Assembly: GCA_019244185.1 (NCBI GenBank) | Contig: JAFATB010000012.1 | Location: 118,996-182,995 of the forward strand | Length of the DNA: 64,000 bases | Direction: 5' to 3' | From: Acidobacteriota bacterium | GTDB taxonomy: Bacteria; Acidobacteriota; Thermoanaerobaculia; Gp7-AA8 | In this document: in pieces, positions 30,786 to 41,740 of the stretch | Layout of the letters: each line of letters begins with the position of its first letter | Numbering within the stretch: position 1 is the stretch's first letter | Made by a program: the position numbers and the translations under genes | The notes under the pieces: model-generated | The model's database searches: none | The model's input: only the letters and a program-made list of their open reading frames with translations | Told to the model about the DNA's origin: nothing

Positions 30786-32189
30786 TCACTCTCCCGGCAG
30801 GTACTCCGGCTGTGGTTCGTAATTGAAGAACTTCGTGATGTCGTTGCGGAACACGAGCTTGAAGTCGCCGATCGGACCGTTGCGCTGTTTGGCGATGATG
30901 ATCTCGGCGATGCCCTTCTCTTCCGAGTCCTTGTTGTACACCTCATCGCGGTAGATGAAGGCGACGAGATCGGCGTCCTGCTCGATCGATCCCGACTCGC
31001 GGAGGTCGGAGAGCTGCGGACGGTGGTCGCCGGTGCGTTGCTCGGGACGGCGCGAGAGCTGCGAGAGCGAGAGCAGCGGCACGTTGAGCTCTTTCGCGAT
31101 CGCTTTCAGGCCGCGCGAGATCTGCGAGATTTCCTGCTGCCGCGATTCGATCTTGCCTTTGACCGACATGAGCTGCAGGTAGTCGACCATGATCATGTCG
31201 AGGCCCACTTCCATCTTGAGGCGCCGCGCCTTCGCGCGCATCTCGAGCGGGTCCATGCCCGGCGTGTCGTCGATGTAGATCTTTCCCTTCGACAGCCGCG
31301 CGCCCGCTTCGGCGAGATCGCGCCAGTTGCGCTCGGAGAGCATGCCGCTGCGGATGAGGTGATTCGATACGCCCGACTCCGACGACAGGATGCGCAGGCC
31401 GATCTGCTCTTTGGACATTTCTAGCGAGAAGACGCCGACGCCGTACAGCCGCTCGCCGCCGTTGCGCGGCAGGCCGTCTTTGCCCGGGATGGCGATCGAC
31501 TCGGCGATGTTCATCATGAACGAGGTCTTGCCCATCGAAGGCCGCGCCGCGAGGATGATGAGGTCCTGCGGCTGGAAGCCGGACGTCATCTCGTTGAAGC
31601 GGTCGTAGCCGGTGGGCAACCCCGTCACGAGGCGTCCCGCGTTCGCATGGATCTGCTCGATCGCGGACATGTTCTGGCGCGTGATGCGGTCGAGGCCGAC
31701 GAAGCCTTTGTCGGTGCTGCCTTCGGCGATTTCGTAGAGCGACTTCTCGGCGATGGTGAGCACTTCGCTCGGCTCGCTCGGCGCGTCGAGCGCCGCTCGC
31801 ATCACGCTGTTGCCCATGACGATGAGGCGCCGCAGCATCGACTTCTCTTTGACGATGTGCGCGTAGCGCTCGACGTTCGCGACGTCGGGCACGACGTCGA
31901 TGAGCGAGGAGATGAACGCGGCGCCGCCGACCTGCTCGAGCTGCGCGTGCTTCGCGAGCTCTTCCTTGAGCGTCAGCAGCTCGATCTCCAGACTCTGCTC
32001 CGCCATGCGGCGCATGGTCGCGAAGATCACGCGGTGCGCGTCGCGGAAGAAGTCATCGGTGTCGATCGTGCCGATGACGCGGTAGAAGGCGTGGTTGTTG
32101 AGGAGGATCGAGCCGAGGACCGCGCGCTCCGCATCCGGGCTCTGCGGCATGGGCCGATCGAGGGCTACGTCGAGTTGGGCAACGCTCAT
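30786..32189 (-). CDS. dnaB: Replicative DNA helicase DnaB
   Basis: 467 residues. The N-terminal helical domain (PQSPDAERAVLGSIL onward) is followed by the RecA-like motor with Walker A ARPSMGKT (215-222) and the conserved core VDYLQLM, RQQEISQISRGLKAIAKEL and LSQLSRRPEQR. No intein is present. It forms the hexameric helicase at the fork. A TAGAAT hexamer lies 15 bases upstream of the ATG. It is a single gene, with a non-coding interval on both sides. Confidence 0.98.
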   Translation of the reverse strand: MSVAQLDVALDRPMPQSPDAERAVLGSILLNNHAFYRVIGTIDTDDFFRDAHRVIFATMRRMAEQSLEIELLTLKEELAKHAQLEQVGGAAFISSLIDVVPDVANVERYAHIVKEKSMLRRLIVMGNSVMRAALDAPSEPSEVLTIAEKSLYEIAEGSTDKGFVGLDRITRQNMSAIEQIHANAGRLVTGLPTGYDRFNEMTSGFQPQDLIILAARPSMGKTSFMMNIAESIAIPGKDGLPRNGGERLYGVGVFSLEMSKEQIGLRILSSESGVSNHLIRSGMLSERNWRDLAEAGARLSKGKIYIDDTPGMDPLEMRAKARRLKMEVGLDMIMVDYLQLMSVKGKIESRQQEISQISRGLKAIAKELNVPLLSLSQLSRRPEQRTGDHRPQLSDLRESGSIEQDADLVAFIYRDEVYNKDSEEKGIAEIIIAKQRNGPIGDFKLVFRNDITKFFNYEPQPEYLPGE

Positions 32190-32204
32190 TGGACGAGGAG
32201 CGCG

Positions 32205-32210
32205 ATTCTA
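32205..32210 (-). promoter_or_regulatory. -10 element (TAGAAT) of dnaB
   Basis: TAGAAT on the minus strand ends 15 bases before the dnaB ATG, giving a leader of about 8 bases. Confidence 0.45.
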
Positions 32211-32280
32211 CGAGGCGTAGTTCGCGCGGACGTGCGCATCCCCAGGTTTTCAACAGCGTCGCGGCGTCGTGCCTGACAGG

Positions 32281-32300
32281 AAATCCACAGGTGTGGAAAA
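32281..32300. promoter_or_regulatory. Paired DnaA-box-like nonamers
   Basis: AAATCCACA (32281-32289) and, on the other strand, TTTTCCACA (32300-32292) face each other with two bases between. Each is close to the DnaA consensus TTATCCACA (two and one mismatches). They lie in the dnaB/parvulin divergent spacer and may let DnaA regulate dnaB. Confidence 0.3.
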
Positions 32301-32445
32301 CGCACGAATCATGTTGACACGAAAACGGCGCGGAATGCCTCTCCCCGCTGTGGGGTTGGTCAGCGCGTTCGCGGCGTGGCGGAACCTCGTCCGGCCGTGC
32401 CGCGTCTGAGACTTCGCGTTGTCAAACGAAGGGAGATTTCCGTCC

Positions 32446-33375
32446 ATGAAGCGATTCATCCTCGGTGCGCTGCTCGCCGCGCCGCTCGCAGCACAACAGC
32501 CCGCCGCCGCGCCCGCGGCCGCGCCGGCCGATCCGTCGAAGGTCGTCGTCGCCGAAGTCAACGGCGACCCGATCACGCAGGGGCAGCTGGACGTGCTCTG
32601 GTACCGCCTCAGCGAGAACATGCGCGACCAGTACCGCAAGAACGCGGGCGGCAAGCGCGGCCTGCTGCAGAACTACGTGGCCAAGCGCCTCATCGTGCAG
32701 GAAGCGGTGGCGAAGGGCTTCGACAAGCGCCCCGAGGTGCAGGCCGAGCTCGCGGCCACGCGCGAGTCGCAGCTGTTCGATCTCTACATCCGCGACGTCA
32801 TCGCCGCGCCGATCGTGAGCGAGGAGCAGGTGCGCGCGTTCTACGACGAGCACAAGACCAGCGAGTTCGTCTCGCCGCCGCGCGCGAAGGCGCGGCACAT
32901 CCTCGTGACCACGAAGAACCGTACGCCCGTCGAGGCGCGCGCGATCGTCGCGCAGCTGATGAGCGACCTGCAGCCGGTGCGGATGCAGGCCGCGACCGCC
33001 GGCAGCTTGAGTGCCTTCACGCAGAAGTTCGCCGACGCCGCGGCAAAAGTCTCCGAGGACGCTGCCACCGCGAAGAACGGCGGCGACCTCGGCTGGGTGA
33101 CCGCCGACTCGATCGATCCGAAGCTCGGCGACGCGATCTTCAACCTCAAGCCCGGCGCGATGAGCGGCATCGTCGAAGCGAACGACGGCTATCACCTCAT
33201 CTACGTCGAGGAGCAGGAGCCGCAGGACATCGTTCCCTACGAGCTCATTCGCCCCGCGGTCCGCGAGTTCCTCTTCAGCCAGAACACGGCCAAAGTGATG
33301 GACGCGGTCTCGAAGCGCTCCCTCGAGCTCCGCTCGGCGGGGAAGGTCGCGATCTACCCCGAGAAAGTGCAGTAG
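32446..33375 (+). CDS. Periplasmic parvulin-type peptidyl-prolyl isomerase (SurA/PrsA-like)
   Basis: 309 residues with a Sec signal (MKRFILGALLAAPLAAQ) and an Ala/Pro-rich linker. A SurA-N-like helical chaperone domain (VNGDPITQGQLDVLWYRL onward) is followed by a rotamase domain (about 155-255) with RAKARHILVTTKN, NGGDLGWVTADSI and EANDGYHLIYVEE. It assists folding of exported or outer-membrane proteins. The start is ATG at 32446 with GAAGGGAG upstream. A strong hairpin follows the stop. Confidence 0.92.
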   Translation: MKRFILGALLAAPLAAQQPAAAPAAAPADPSKVVVAEVNGDPITQGQLDVLWYRLSENMRDQYRKNAGGKRGLLQNYVAKRLIVQEAVAKGFDKRPEVQAELAATRESQLFDLYIRDVIAAPIVSEEQVRAFYDEHKTSEFVSPPRAKARHILVTTKNRTPVEARAIVAQLMSDLQPVRMQAATAGSLSAFTQKFADAAAKVSEDAATAKNGGDLGWVTADSIDPKLGDAIFNLKPGAMSGIVEANDGYHLIYVEEQEPQDIVPYELIRPAVREFLFSQNTAKVMDAVSKRSLELRSAGKVAIYPEKVQ

Positions 33376-33388
33376 CGCGCCGGTGGTG

Positions 33389-33422
33389 CCGTTCCGTGCT
33401 CGCGAGAGCGAGCACGGAACGG
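33389..33422. terminator. GC-rich perfect hairpin between convergent genes
   Basis: A 15-bp perfect stem (33389-33403 with 33408-33422) closes a GAGA loop. No T-tract follows on either strand. It lies between the parvulin gene and the 94-residue gene on the opposite strand. Confidence 0.6.
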
Positions 33423-33435
33423 GGGGCGGTGCGGA

Positions 33436-33720
33436 TTACGGTTTGACGACGATGTCGGGATCGTGAGTCTGTCCGTTGGCCGTAATTGAATACTTGTGCG
33501 TACGCTCGTCCGGGAATGGGCCGGTCTTCGCGTGATACGGCGCCGTGGACGAATGCTTCACGTCACTGTACCCGTCAATGTCGACGGTGAACGGGAAGTC
33601 TGCTTCGAAGCGGATCTTGTGATTGTTCTTCCGGACCTCGATCGGATCGTGATCGGGCACGGGCAGCCCGGTGCCATCGAGCGTAATGCGAACGGCTTTT
33701 TCAGGATGATCGTTAGCCAT
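33436..33720 (-). CDS. Small protein of unknown function
   Basis: 94 residues, no signal peptide or membrane segment. It is rich in beta-forming and charged residues (VRITLDGTGLPVPDHDPIEV; KYSITANGQTHDPDIVV) and looks like one small beta-sandwich. A very good Shine-Dalgarno (AGGGAGGAG) precedes the ATG, so it is well translated. Its codon use is less GC-biased than the neighbours. It lies just downstream of the kinase gene on the same strand and may be cotranscribed with it. Confidence 0.75.
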   Translation of the reverse strand: MANDHPEKAVRITLDGTGLPVPDHDPIEVRKNNHKIRFEADFPFTVDIDGYSDVKHSSTAPYHAKTGPFPDERTHKYSITANGQTHDPDIVVKP

Positions 33721-33740
33721 GCGGTAGCTCCTCCCTGCGG

Positions 33741-36353
<2,613 letters not shown>

Positions 36354-36427
36354 GAATGTCGTTGAACCGGAGTTGTCCCGGATTCTACTTGCTGAATGCG
36401 CCGCGAGAGTGCTTTTCTCCGGCGGCG

Positions 36428-36433
36428 TATAAT
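36428..36433 (+). promoter_or_regulatory. -10 element (TATAAT)
   Basis: A perfect TATAAT, 32 bases before the ATG at 36466 of the thioredoxin-like gene. No clear -35 box was found. Confidence 0.45.
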
Positions 36434-36465
36434 CGCGGCCGTTCCCTTCGCAGGTGCGTGGTGTC

Positions 36466-37044
36466 ATGCGGCGCTGGACGGTCCCCATTGCGGCGATCTC
36501 CCTCCTGCTGACCGGAGCCTCGGCGCTCGCGGACGGGGAGCCTGCGGCCGTGCTCGTCCCGTGGAAGCTGCTCGTGCACGACGCGCACGAGGTGCCCGGC
36601 GACGCCGCGCTCGTCCTCTACTGGGTTCCGGCCTCGCCCGACGAGCTGCGGCACGCGGCGCTGCTCGCGTCGGCGGAGCTCGTCGCGGCCTCGCATTGCG
36701 TCGCGATGCGCGTCGTTCGTTCGGACGATGCGGAGATGCTCGAGCGGCTCGACGTCGAACAGTTGCCGGTGGCGGTGCTGGCGGATGGCGACGGTCACGT
36801 CGTCGCGCGCATCGAGAGCCGCAACGGCGTGCTGGGACTCGCGGACGTCGAAAGCATGGTTCGCAAGGCGCTCGAACGGCAGCGCGCCGCTGCCGAGGAA
36901 GCGCTCGACGACGCGGCGAAGCACGCGGATGCGGGCGAACGCGATGCGGCGGTCGTGTTGTACGAGCGCGTGGCGAAGCAGCGGTGCATCTGTCCGCGTC
37001 AGGCGCGCGACGCGCAGCGGGCGCTGCGCAAGATCCGGCAGTGA
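36466..37044 (+). CDS. Secreted protein with thioredoxin-like fold, no active-site cysteines
   Basis: 192 residues with a signal peptide (MRRWTVPIAAISLLLTGASALA). The middle part (ALVLYWVPASPDEL, then LPVAVLADGDGHVVAR) follows the strand pattern of the thioredoxin fold, including the cis-Pro loop LPVAVL, but the CxxC is absent. The C-terminal 60 residues form a helical repeat-like tail with a CICPRQA segment. Redox activity is therefore unlikely. A GTG four codons upstream is an alternative start. A hairpin follows the stop. Confidence 0.7.
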   Translation: MRRWTVPIAAISLLLTGASALADGEPAAVLVPWKLLVHDAHEVPGDAALVLYWVPASPDELRHAALLASAELVAASHCVAMRVVRSDDAEMLERLDVEQLPVAVLADGDGHVVARIESRNGVLGLADVESMVRKALERQRAAAEEALDDAAKHADAGERDAAVVLYERVAKQRCICPRQARDAQRALRKIRQ

Positions 37045-37052
37045 GGGGAAAA

Positions 37053-37078
37053 CGCGGAGCGGCGGGCGCCGCTCCGCG
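37053..37078. terminator. GC-rich perfect hairpin between convergent genes
   Basis: An 11-bp perfect stem (37053-37063 with 37068-37078) around a 4-base loop, between the thioredoxin-like gene and the convergent desaturase gene. There is no T-tract. Confidence 0.55.
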
Positions 37079-37088
37079 TGGGCAAAGG

Positions 37089-38252
37089 TTACGCTGCCTG
37101 TTCGAGCATCCGCACGGCGCGCTTCCAGTGACGGCGCGAGCGGCGGACGTGGCGCTTCGAGAGTCGCGTCTGCTGACGCCACGTCGCGAAGCCTTGCGCG
37201 CGCGCTTCGAGTCCGGCGCGCCAGAGTGCGACCGCGCGCTCGAGGTGACGCGTGGCCACGTTGAGGCGGCGGCGCGCTTCATCGGCGATCGTGCCGCGCG
37301 CGGTGGCGATCTTCTCCTGCACGAGGCCGATCGCGGCGCGCATGCGCGCCTGTTCGATCTGCGGCGCGGGCGTCGCGATGAGCGACTTCGCGAGACCGGT
37401 GAGGCGCAGCGCGCCGATCCACCACTTCGCCGGATCCCACTGGTACCAGCGGATGCCGTTGCGGAAGTCGGCGGGGAAGCGGTGATGGAACGAGTGATAG
37501 CCCTCGCCGAGCGTGACCAGCGCGACGAGCCAGTTGTCGCGCGCGGAGGCTTCCGCGTTGAACACCGGCTTGCCGAGGGTGTGCGCGAGCGAGTTGACGA
37601 AGAACGTGGTGTGGTGGATGACCACGATGCGGGCGAAACCGCCCCACAGCAGGCCGGCGATCGGATCGCCGAACGCCGCGCCGATGAGTGTCGGCACGCC
37701 GAAGCCGCCCACGATGAGGATCGCTTTGTGCCAGCGGTGCTGCCACATCACGATCTTGTTCGCGAGCAGGTCGGGCGCATTCGCGAACGTGTCGTCGCGC
37801 TGATCGTTGCGGTAGAAGATCCAGAGGATGTGCGCCCACCAGAAGCCGCGGCGGATGTTGTACGGATCCCAATCCTTGTCCGCGTACTTGTGATGCACGC
37901 GGTGGCTCGACGACCACCAGAGGATCGAGTTCTGCGCGGCCATCGCGCCGAAGAACGCGTAGAAGAGCTGCACCGGCCACGCGGCCTCGTAGCTCTTGTG
38001 CGAGAAGAAACGGTGGTAGCCGGCGCAGATCGAGATGCCGACCGCGCCGTACATGGCAACCATCAGGATCGGCATCCAGAGGTGAAAGCCGGCGTACCAG
38101 GTGTACGCGGCCGTGCCTGCGATTCCGATGACGGGCGTGAGGGTGAGGAAGAGAATGTTCACCCAGTCTTTTTGCGGCTGCTGCGTGTCGCTGATGATTC
38201 CACCTCCTGGAAGTGCTGCCGAGAACGTCCGGGGTCGCGAACGTATTCGCAT
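37089..38252 (-). CDS. Membrane acyl-CoA/lipid fatty acid desaturase
   Basis: 387 residues with about four membrane helices and the three histidine boxes of the di-iron desaturases: HRFFSH (80-85), HRVHH (117-121) and EGYHSFHHRFP (about 258). This is the stearoyl-CoA desaturase (delta-9) subgroup, which puts a double bond into acyl chains. The last 90 residues are a basic, Arg-rich helical tail. The listed ATG has only a weak ribosome site, while a strong AGGAGG sits 16 codons further in, with no ATG, GTG or TTG at the right distance behind it. Confidence 0.87.
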   Translation of the reverse strand: MRIRSRPRTFSAALPGGGIISDTQQPQKDWVNILFLTLTPVIGIAGTAAYTWYAGFHLWMPILMVAMYGAVGISICAGYHRFFSHKSYEAAWPVQLFYAFFGAMAAQNSILWWSSSHRVHHKYADKDWDPYNIRRGFWWAHILWIFYRNDQRDDTFANAPDLLANKIVMWQHRWHKAILIVGGFGVPTLIGAAFGDPIAGLLWGGFARIVVIHHTTFFVNSLAHTLGKPVFNAEASARDNWLVALVTLGEGYHSFHHRFPADFRNGIRWYQWDPAKWWIGALRLTGLAKSLIATPAPQIEQARMRAAIGLVQEKIATARGTIADEARRRLNVATRHLERAVALWRAGLEARAQGFATWRQQTRLSKRHVRRSRRHWKRAVRMLEQAA

Positions 38253-38289
38253 TCAACCACGATGAGCGACGGTCGTGTCGCGAATGTTG

Positions 38290-39957
<1,668 letters not shown>

Positions 39958-39963
39958 GAGAGG

Positions 39964-39969
39964 ATTCTA
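39964..39969 (-). promoter_or_regulatory. -10 element (TAGAAT) of hutU
   Basis: TAGAAT on the minus strand, 6 bases before the hutU ATG. It lies within the 19-base spacer between hutU and the divergent nth gene. Confidence 0.55.
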
Positions 39970-39976
39970 TGACGTT

Positions 39977-40741
39977 ATGCCCGATCTGAAGGTCCGCGCC
40001 GCCGAAGTCAACAAGCGTCTGAAGAAACGCCATCCGGACGCGCACATCGAGCTCGACTTCATGAACGCGTTCGAGCTCCTCATCGCGACCATCCTGGCCG
40101 CGCAGTCGACGGACGTGCGCGTCAACATCGTCACGAAGTCGCTCTTCCGCAAGTACCCCGATCCCGCCGCGTTCGCGAACGCGAACCTCGTGGAGATGGA
40201 GACCGACGTCAAGCAGACCGGCTTCTTCCGCAACAAGGCGAAGGCGGTGATCAACTGCTCGAAGGCGATCGTGGAACGCCACGGCGGCGAGGTGCCGCAG
40301 ACGATGGAAAAGCTCGTCGAGCTCCCCGGCGTCGGACGCAAGACCGCGAACGTGGTCCTCGGCAATGCGTTCGGCAAGAACGTCGGCATCGTGGTCGACA
40401 CGCACGTGACGCGCGTCTCAGGACGCCTCGGCCTCACCGCGAGCGCCGATCCCGTCGTCATCGAACAGGACCTCATGCCGCTCGTGCCGCGCAAGGAATG
40501 GACGATCTTCGCGCATCGCCTGATCTTTCACGGCCGGCGCACGTGCCACGCGCGCAAGCCGGACTGCGAGTCGTGCGTGCTGAACGATTTCTGTCCCAGT
40601 GTTGAAATTACGGCCGATCGACCGTCCCCTGCTTCGTCCACGGGCCGCAGCGCGCGAGCCGCCACGCCGTCTTCAGCGAGCCCTTCGCAAAGCCGTACTT
40701 CACGATCGCCTCGCGGCCGTAAGCCGAGCAAGTCGGTCTGA
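39977..40741 (+). CDS. nth: Endonuclease III
   Basis: 254 residues. The helix-hairpin-helix LPGVGRKTA with K122, the catalytic aspartate in VVDTHVTR (D141) and the [4Fe-4S] cluster loop with C190, C197, C200 and C206 are all present. It removes oxidised pyrimidines and cleaves at abasic sites. The start at 39977 (MPDLKVRAAEVN) matches family N-termini; an upstream ATG at 39950 is inside hutU. The protein continues about 45 residues past the iron-sulfur cluster as a Ser/Arg-rich tail (SPASSTGRSARAA) that is the antisense of yidD and is unusual for the family. Confidence 0.95.
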   Translation: MPDLKVRAAEVNKRLKKRHPDAHIELDFMNAFELLIATILAAQSTDVRVNIVTKSLFRKYPDPAAFANANLVEMETDVKQTGFFRNKAKAVINCSKAIVERHGGEVPQTMEKLVELPGVGRKTANVVLGNAFGKNVGIVVDTHVTRVSGRLGLTASADPVVIEQDLMPLVPRKEWTIFAHRLIFHGRRTCHARKPDCESCVLNDFCPSVEITADRPSPASSTGRSARAATPSSASPSQSRTSRSPRGRKPSKSV

Positions 40742-40916
40742 AGCGGCAGCGCACGACGCCGCGCAGATGCGGCGAGACATGCGCGCGGTATTCGTCGATG
40801 GCCAGGATCGCGCCGCGCGCGGCGAGGCCGCGGCCGTGGGGCACGGCAACGTCGTGGAGAGTGACCGCGGCGACGACGAGCGCGGCCAGCGTCGCCAGAA
40901 AGCGCAGCCGCGTCAT
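40608..40916 (-). CDS. yidD: YidD, membrane protein insertion efficiency factor
   Basis: 102 residues. The conserved core CRFRPTCSAYGREAIVKYGF and SLKTAWRLARCGPW matches YidD, which helps YidC insert inner-membrane proteins. An N-terminal hydrophobic segment (FLATLAALVVAAVTL) is longer than in most YidD proteins. The ATG at 40916 overlaps the mazG stop (ATGA), so the two genes are coupled. The usual rnpA-yidD-yidC context is absent. The 3' half overlaps nth by 134 bp on the other strand. Confidence 0.9.
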   Translation of the reverse strand: MTRLRFLATLAALVVAAVTLHDVAVPHGRGLAARGAILAIDEYRAHVSPHLRGVVRCRFRPTCSAYGREAIVKYGFAKGSLKTAWRLARCGPWTKQGTVDRP

Positions 40917-41689
40917 TGTGTCTTCGCGTCCTCCCACAGCGCATCCATCTCCTCGAGCGTCAGCTGATCGATGTTCTGCCCGCGCTCGTGCACGCGCGTC
41001 TCCATGTGCGTGAAGCGCGACTGGAACTTGCGGTTCGTCGACTGCAGCGCTTCCTCCGCGTTCACGTTCACCTTGCGCGCGATGTTCGCGATCGTGAAGA
41101 GGAGATCGCCGATCTCCTCGTGGATGTTCGCGGCATCGCCCGCGGCGACGGCGGCGCGCAGCTCGGCCATCTCTTCATCGAGCTTGTCGAAGACGTCGTC
41201 CGTGCGGCGCCAGTCGAAGCCGACGCGCGCGGCTTTCTCGGTGAGGCGCGACGCCTTGAGCAGCGCCGGCAGCGACTGCGGCACGCCGGAGAGCACGGAC
41301 TTGTTCTCCGCCTTGCGCTCGTCGCGCTTGAGCTTCTCCCAGTTGACGAGCACCTGTTCCGCGTCGTCGGCCTGCGCGTCGCCGAAGACATGCGGATGGC
41401 GGCGCACGAGCTTGTCGTGGATCGCGGTGATGGAGTCGTAGATGTCGAACGTCCCTTCCTCGCGCGTGATCTCGGCGACGAACACCGCTTCGAGCAGCAG
41501 GTCGCCGATCTCCTCGAGCAGCGCCGCGCGGTCGTCGCGATCGATCGCGTCGACGACCTCGTACGCTTCCTCGATGACGTACGGTTTGAGGTCGGGCAGC
41601 GTTTGCTTGCGGTCCCACGGACAGCCGTCCGGGCCGCGCAGCGTCGTCATCAACCGGACCAGATCGTCGAACGTTTTCTTCTGCGGCAT
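40913..41689 (-). CDS. mazG: Nucleoside triphosphate pyrophosphohydrolase MazG
   Basis: 258 residues with two MazG domains. The first has CPWDRKQT and EEAYEVVDAI...EEIGDLLLEAVF; the second has EEMAELRAAV...HEEIGDLLFTIANIAR. These EExxE/EExxD clusters bind magnesium. The enzyme hydrolyses NTPs to NMP and pyrophosphate and clears damaged nucleotides. An ATG three codons upstream (41698) is also possible. It is coupled to yidD downstream and diverges from the sensor kinase gene. Confidence 0.95.
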   Translation of the reverse strand: MPQKKTFDDLVRLMTTLRGPDGCPWDRKQTLPDLKPYVIEEAYEVVDAIDRDDRAALLEEIGDLLLEAVFVAEITREEGTFDIYDSITAIHDKLVRRHPHVFGDAQADDAEQVLVNWEKLKRDERKAENKSVLSGVPQSLPALLKASRLTEKAARVGFDWRRTDDVFDKLDEEMAELRAAVAAGDAANIHEEIGDLLFTIANIARKVNVNAEEALQSTNRKFQSRFTHMETRVHERGQNIDQLTLEEMDALWEDAKTQ

Positions 41690-41718
41690 GGCGCGCATTT
41701 TATGAGAGACCGTTCTGC

Positions 41719-41724
41719 TAGCAT
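41719..41724 (+). promoter_or_regulatory. -10 element (TAGCAT) of the sensor kinase gene
   Basis: TAGCAT ends 16 bases before the ATG at 41741. It overlaps an earlier in-frame ATG (41723), which makes that ATG an unlikely start if this promoter is used. Confidence 0.35.
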
Positions 41725-41740
41725 GTCCGCCGGAATCCCA

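Noticed and set aside
30365..30826. Possible gene on either strand in the dnaB-nfeD spacer
   Set aside because: Frames have no ribosome site, mixed codon endings and no recognisable domain; the plus-strand one would overlap nfeD and dnaB.
32314..32319. TTGACA as -35 of the parvulin gene
   Set aside because: No acceptable -10 follows at 16-18 bases.
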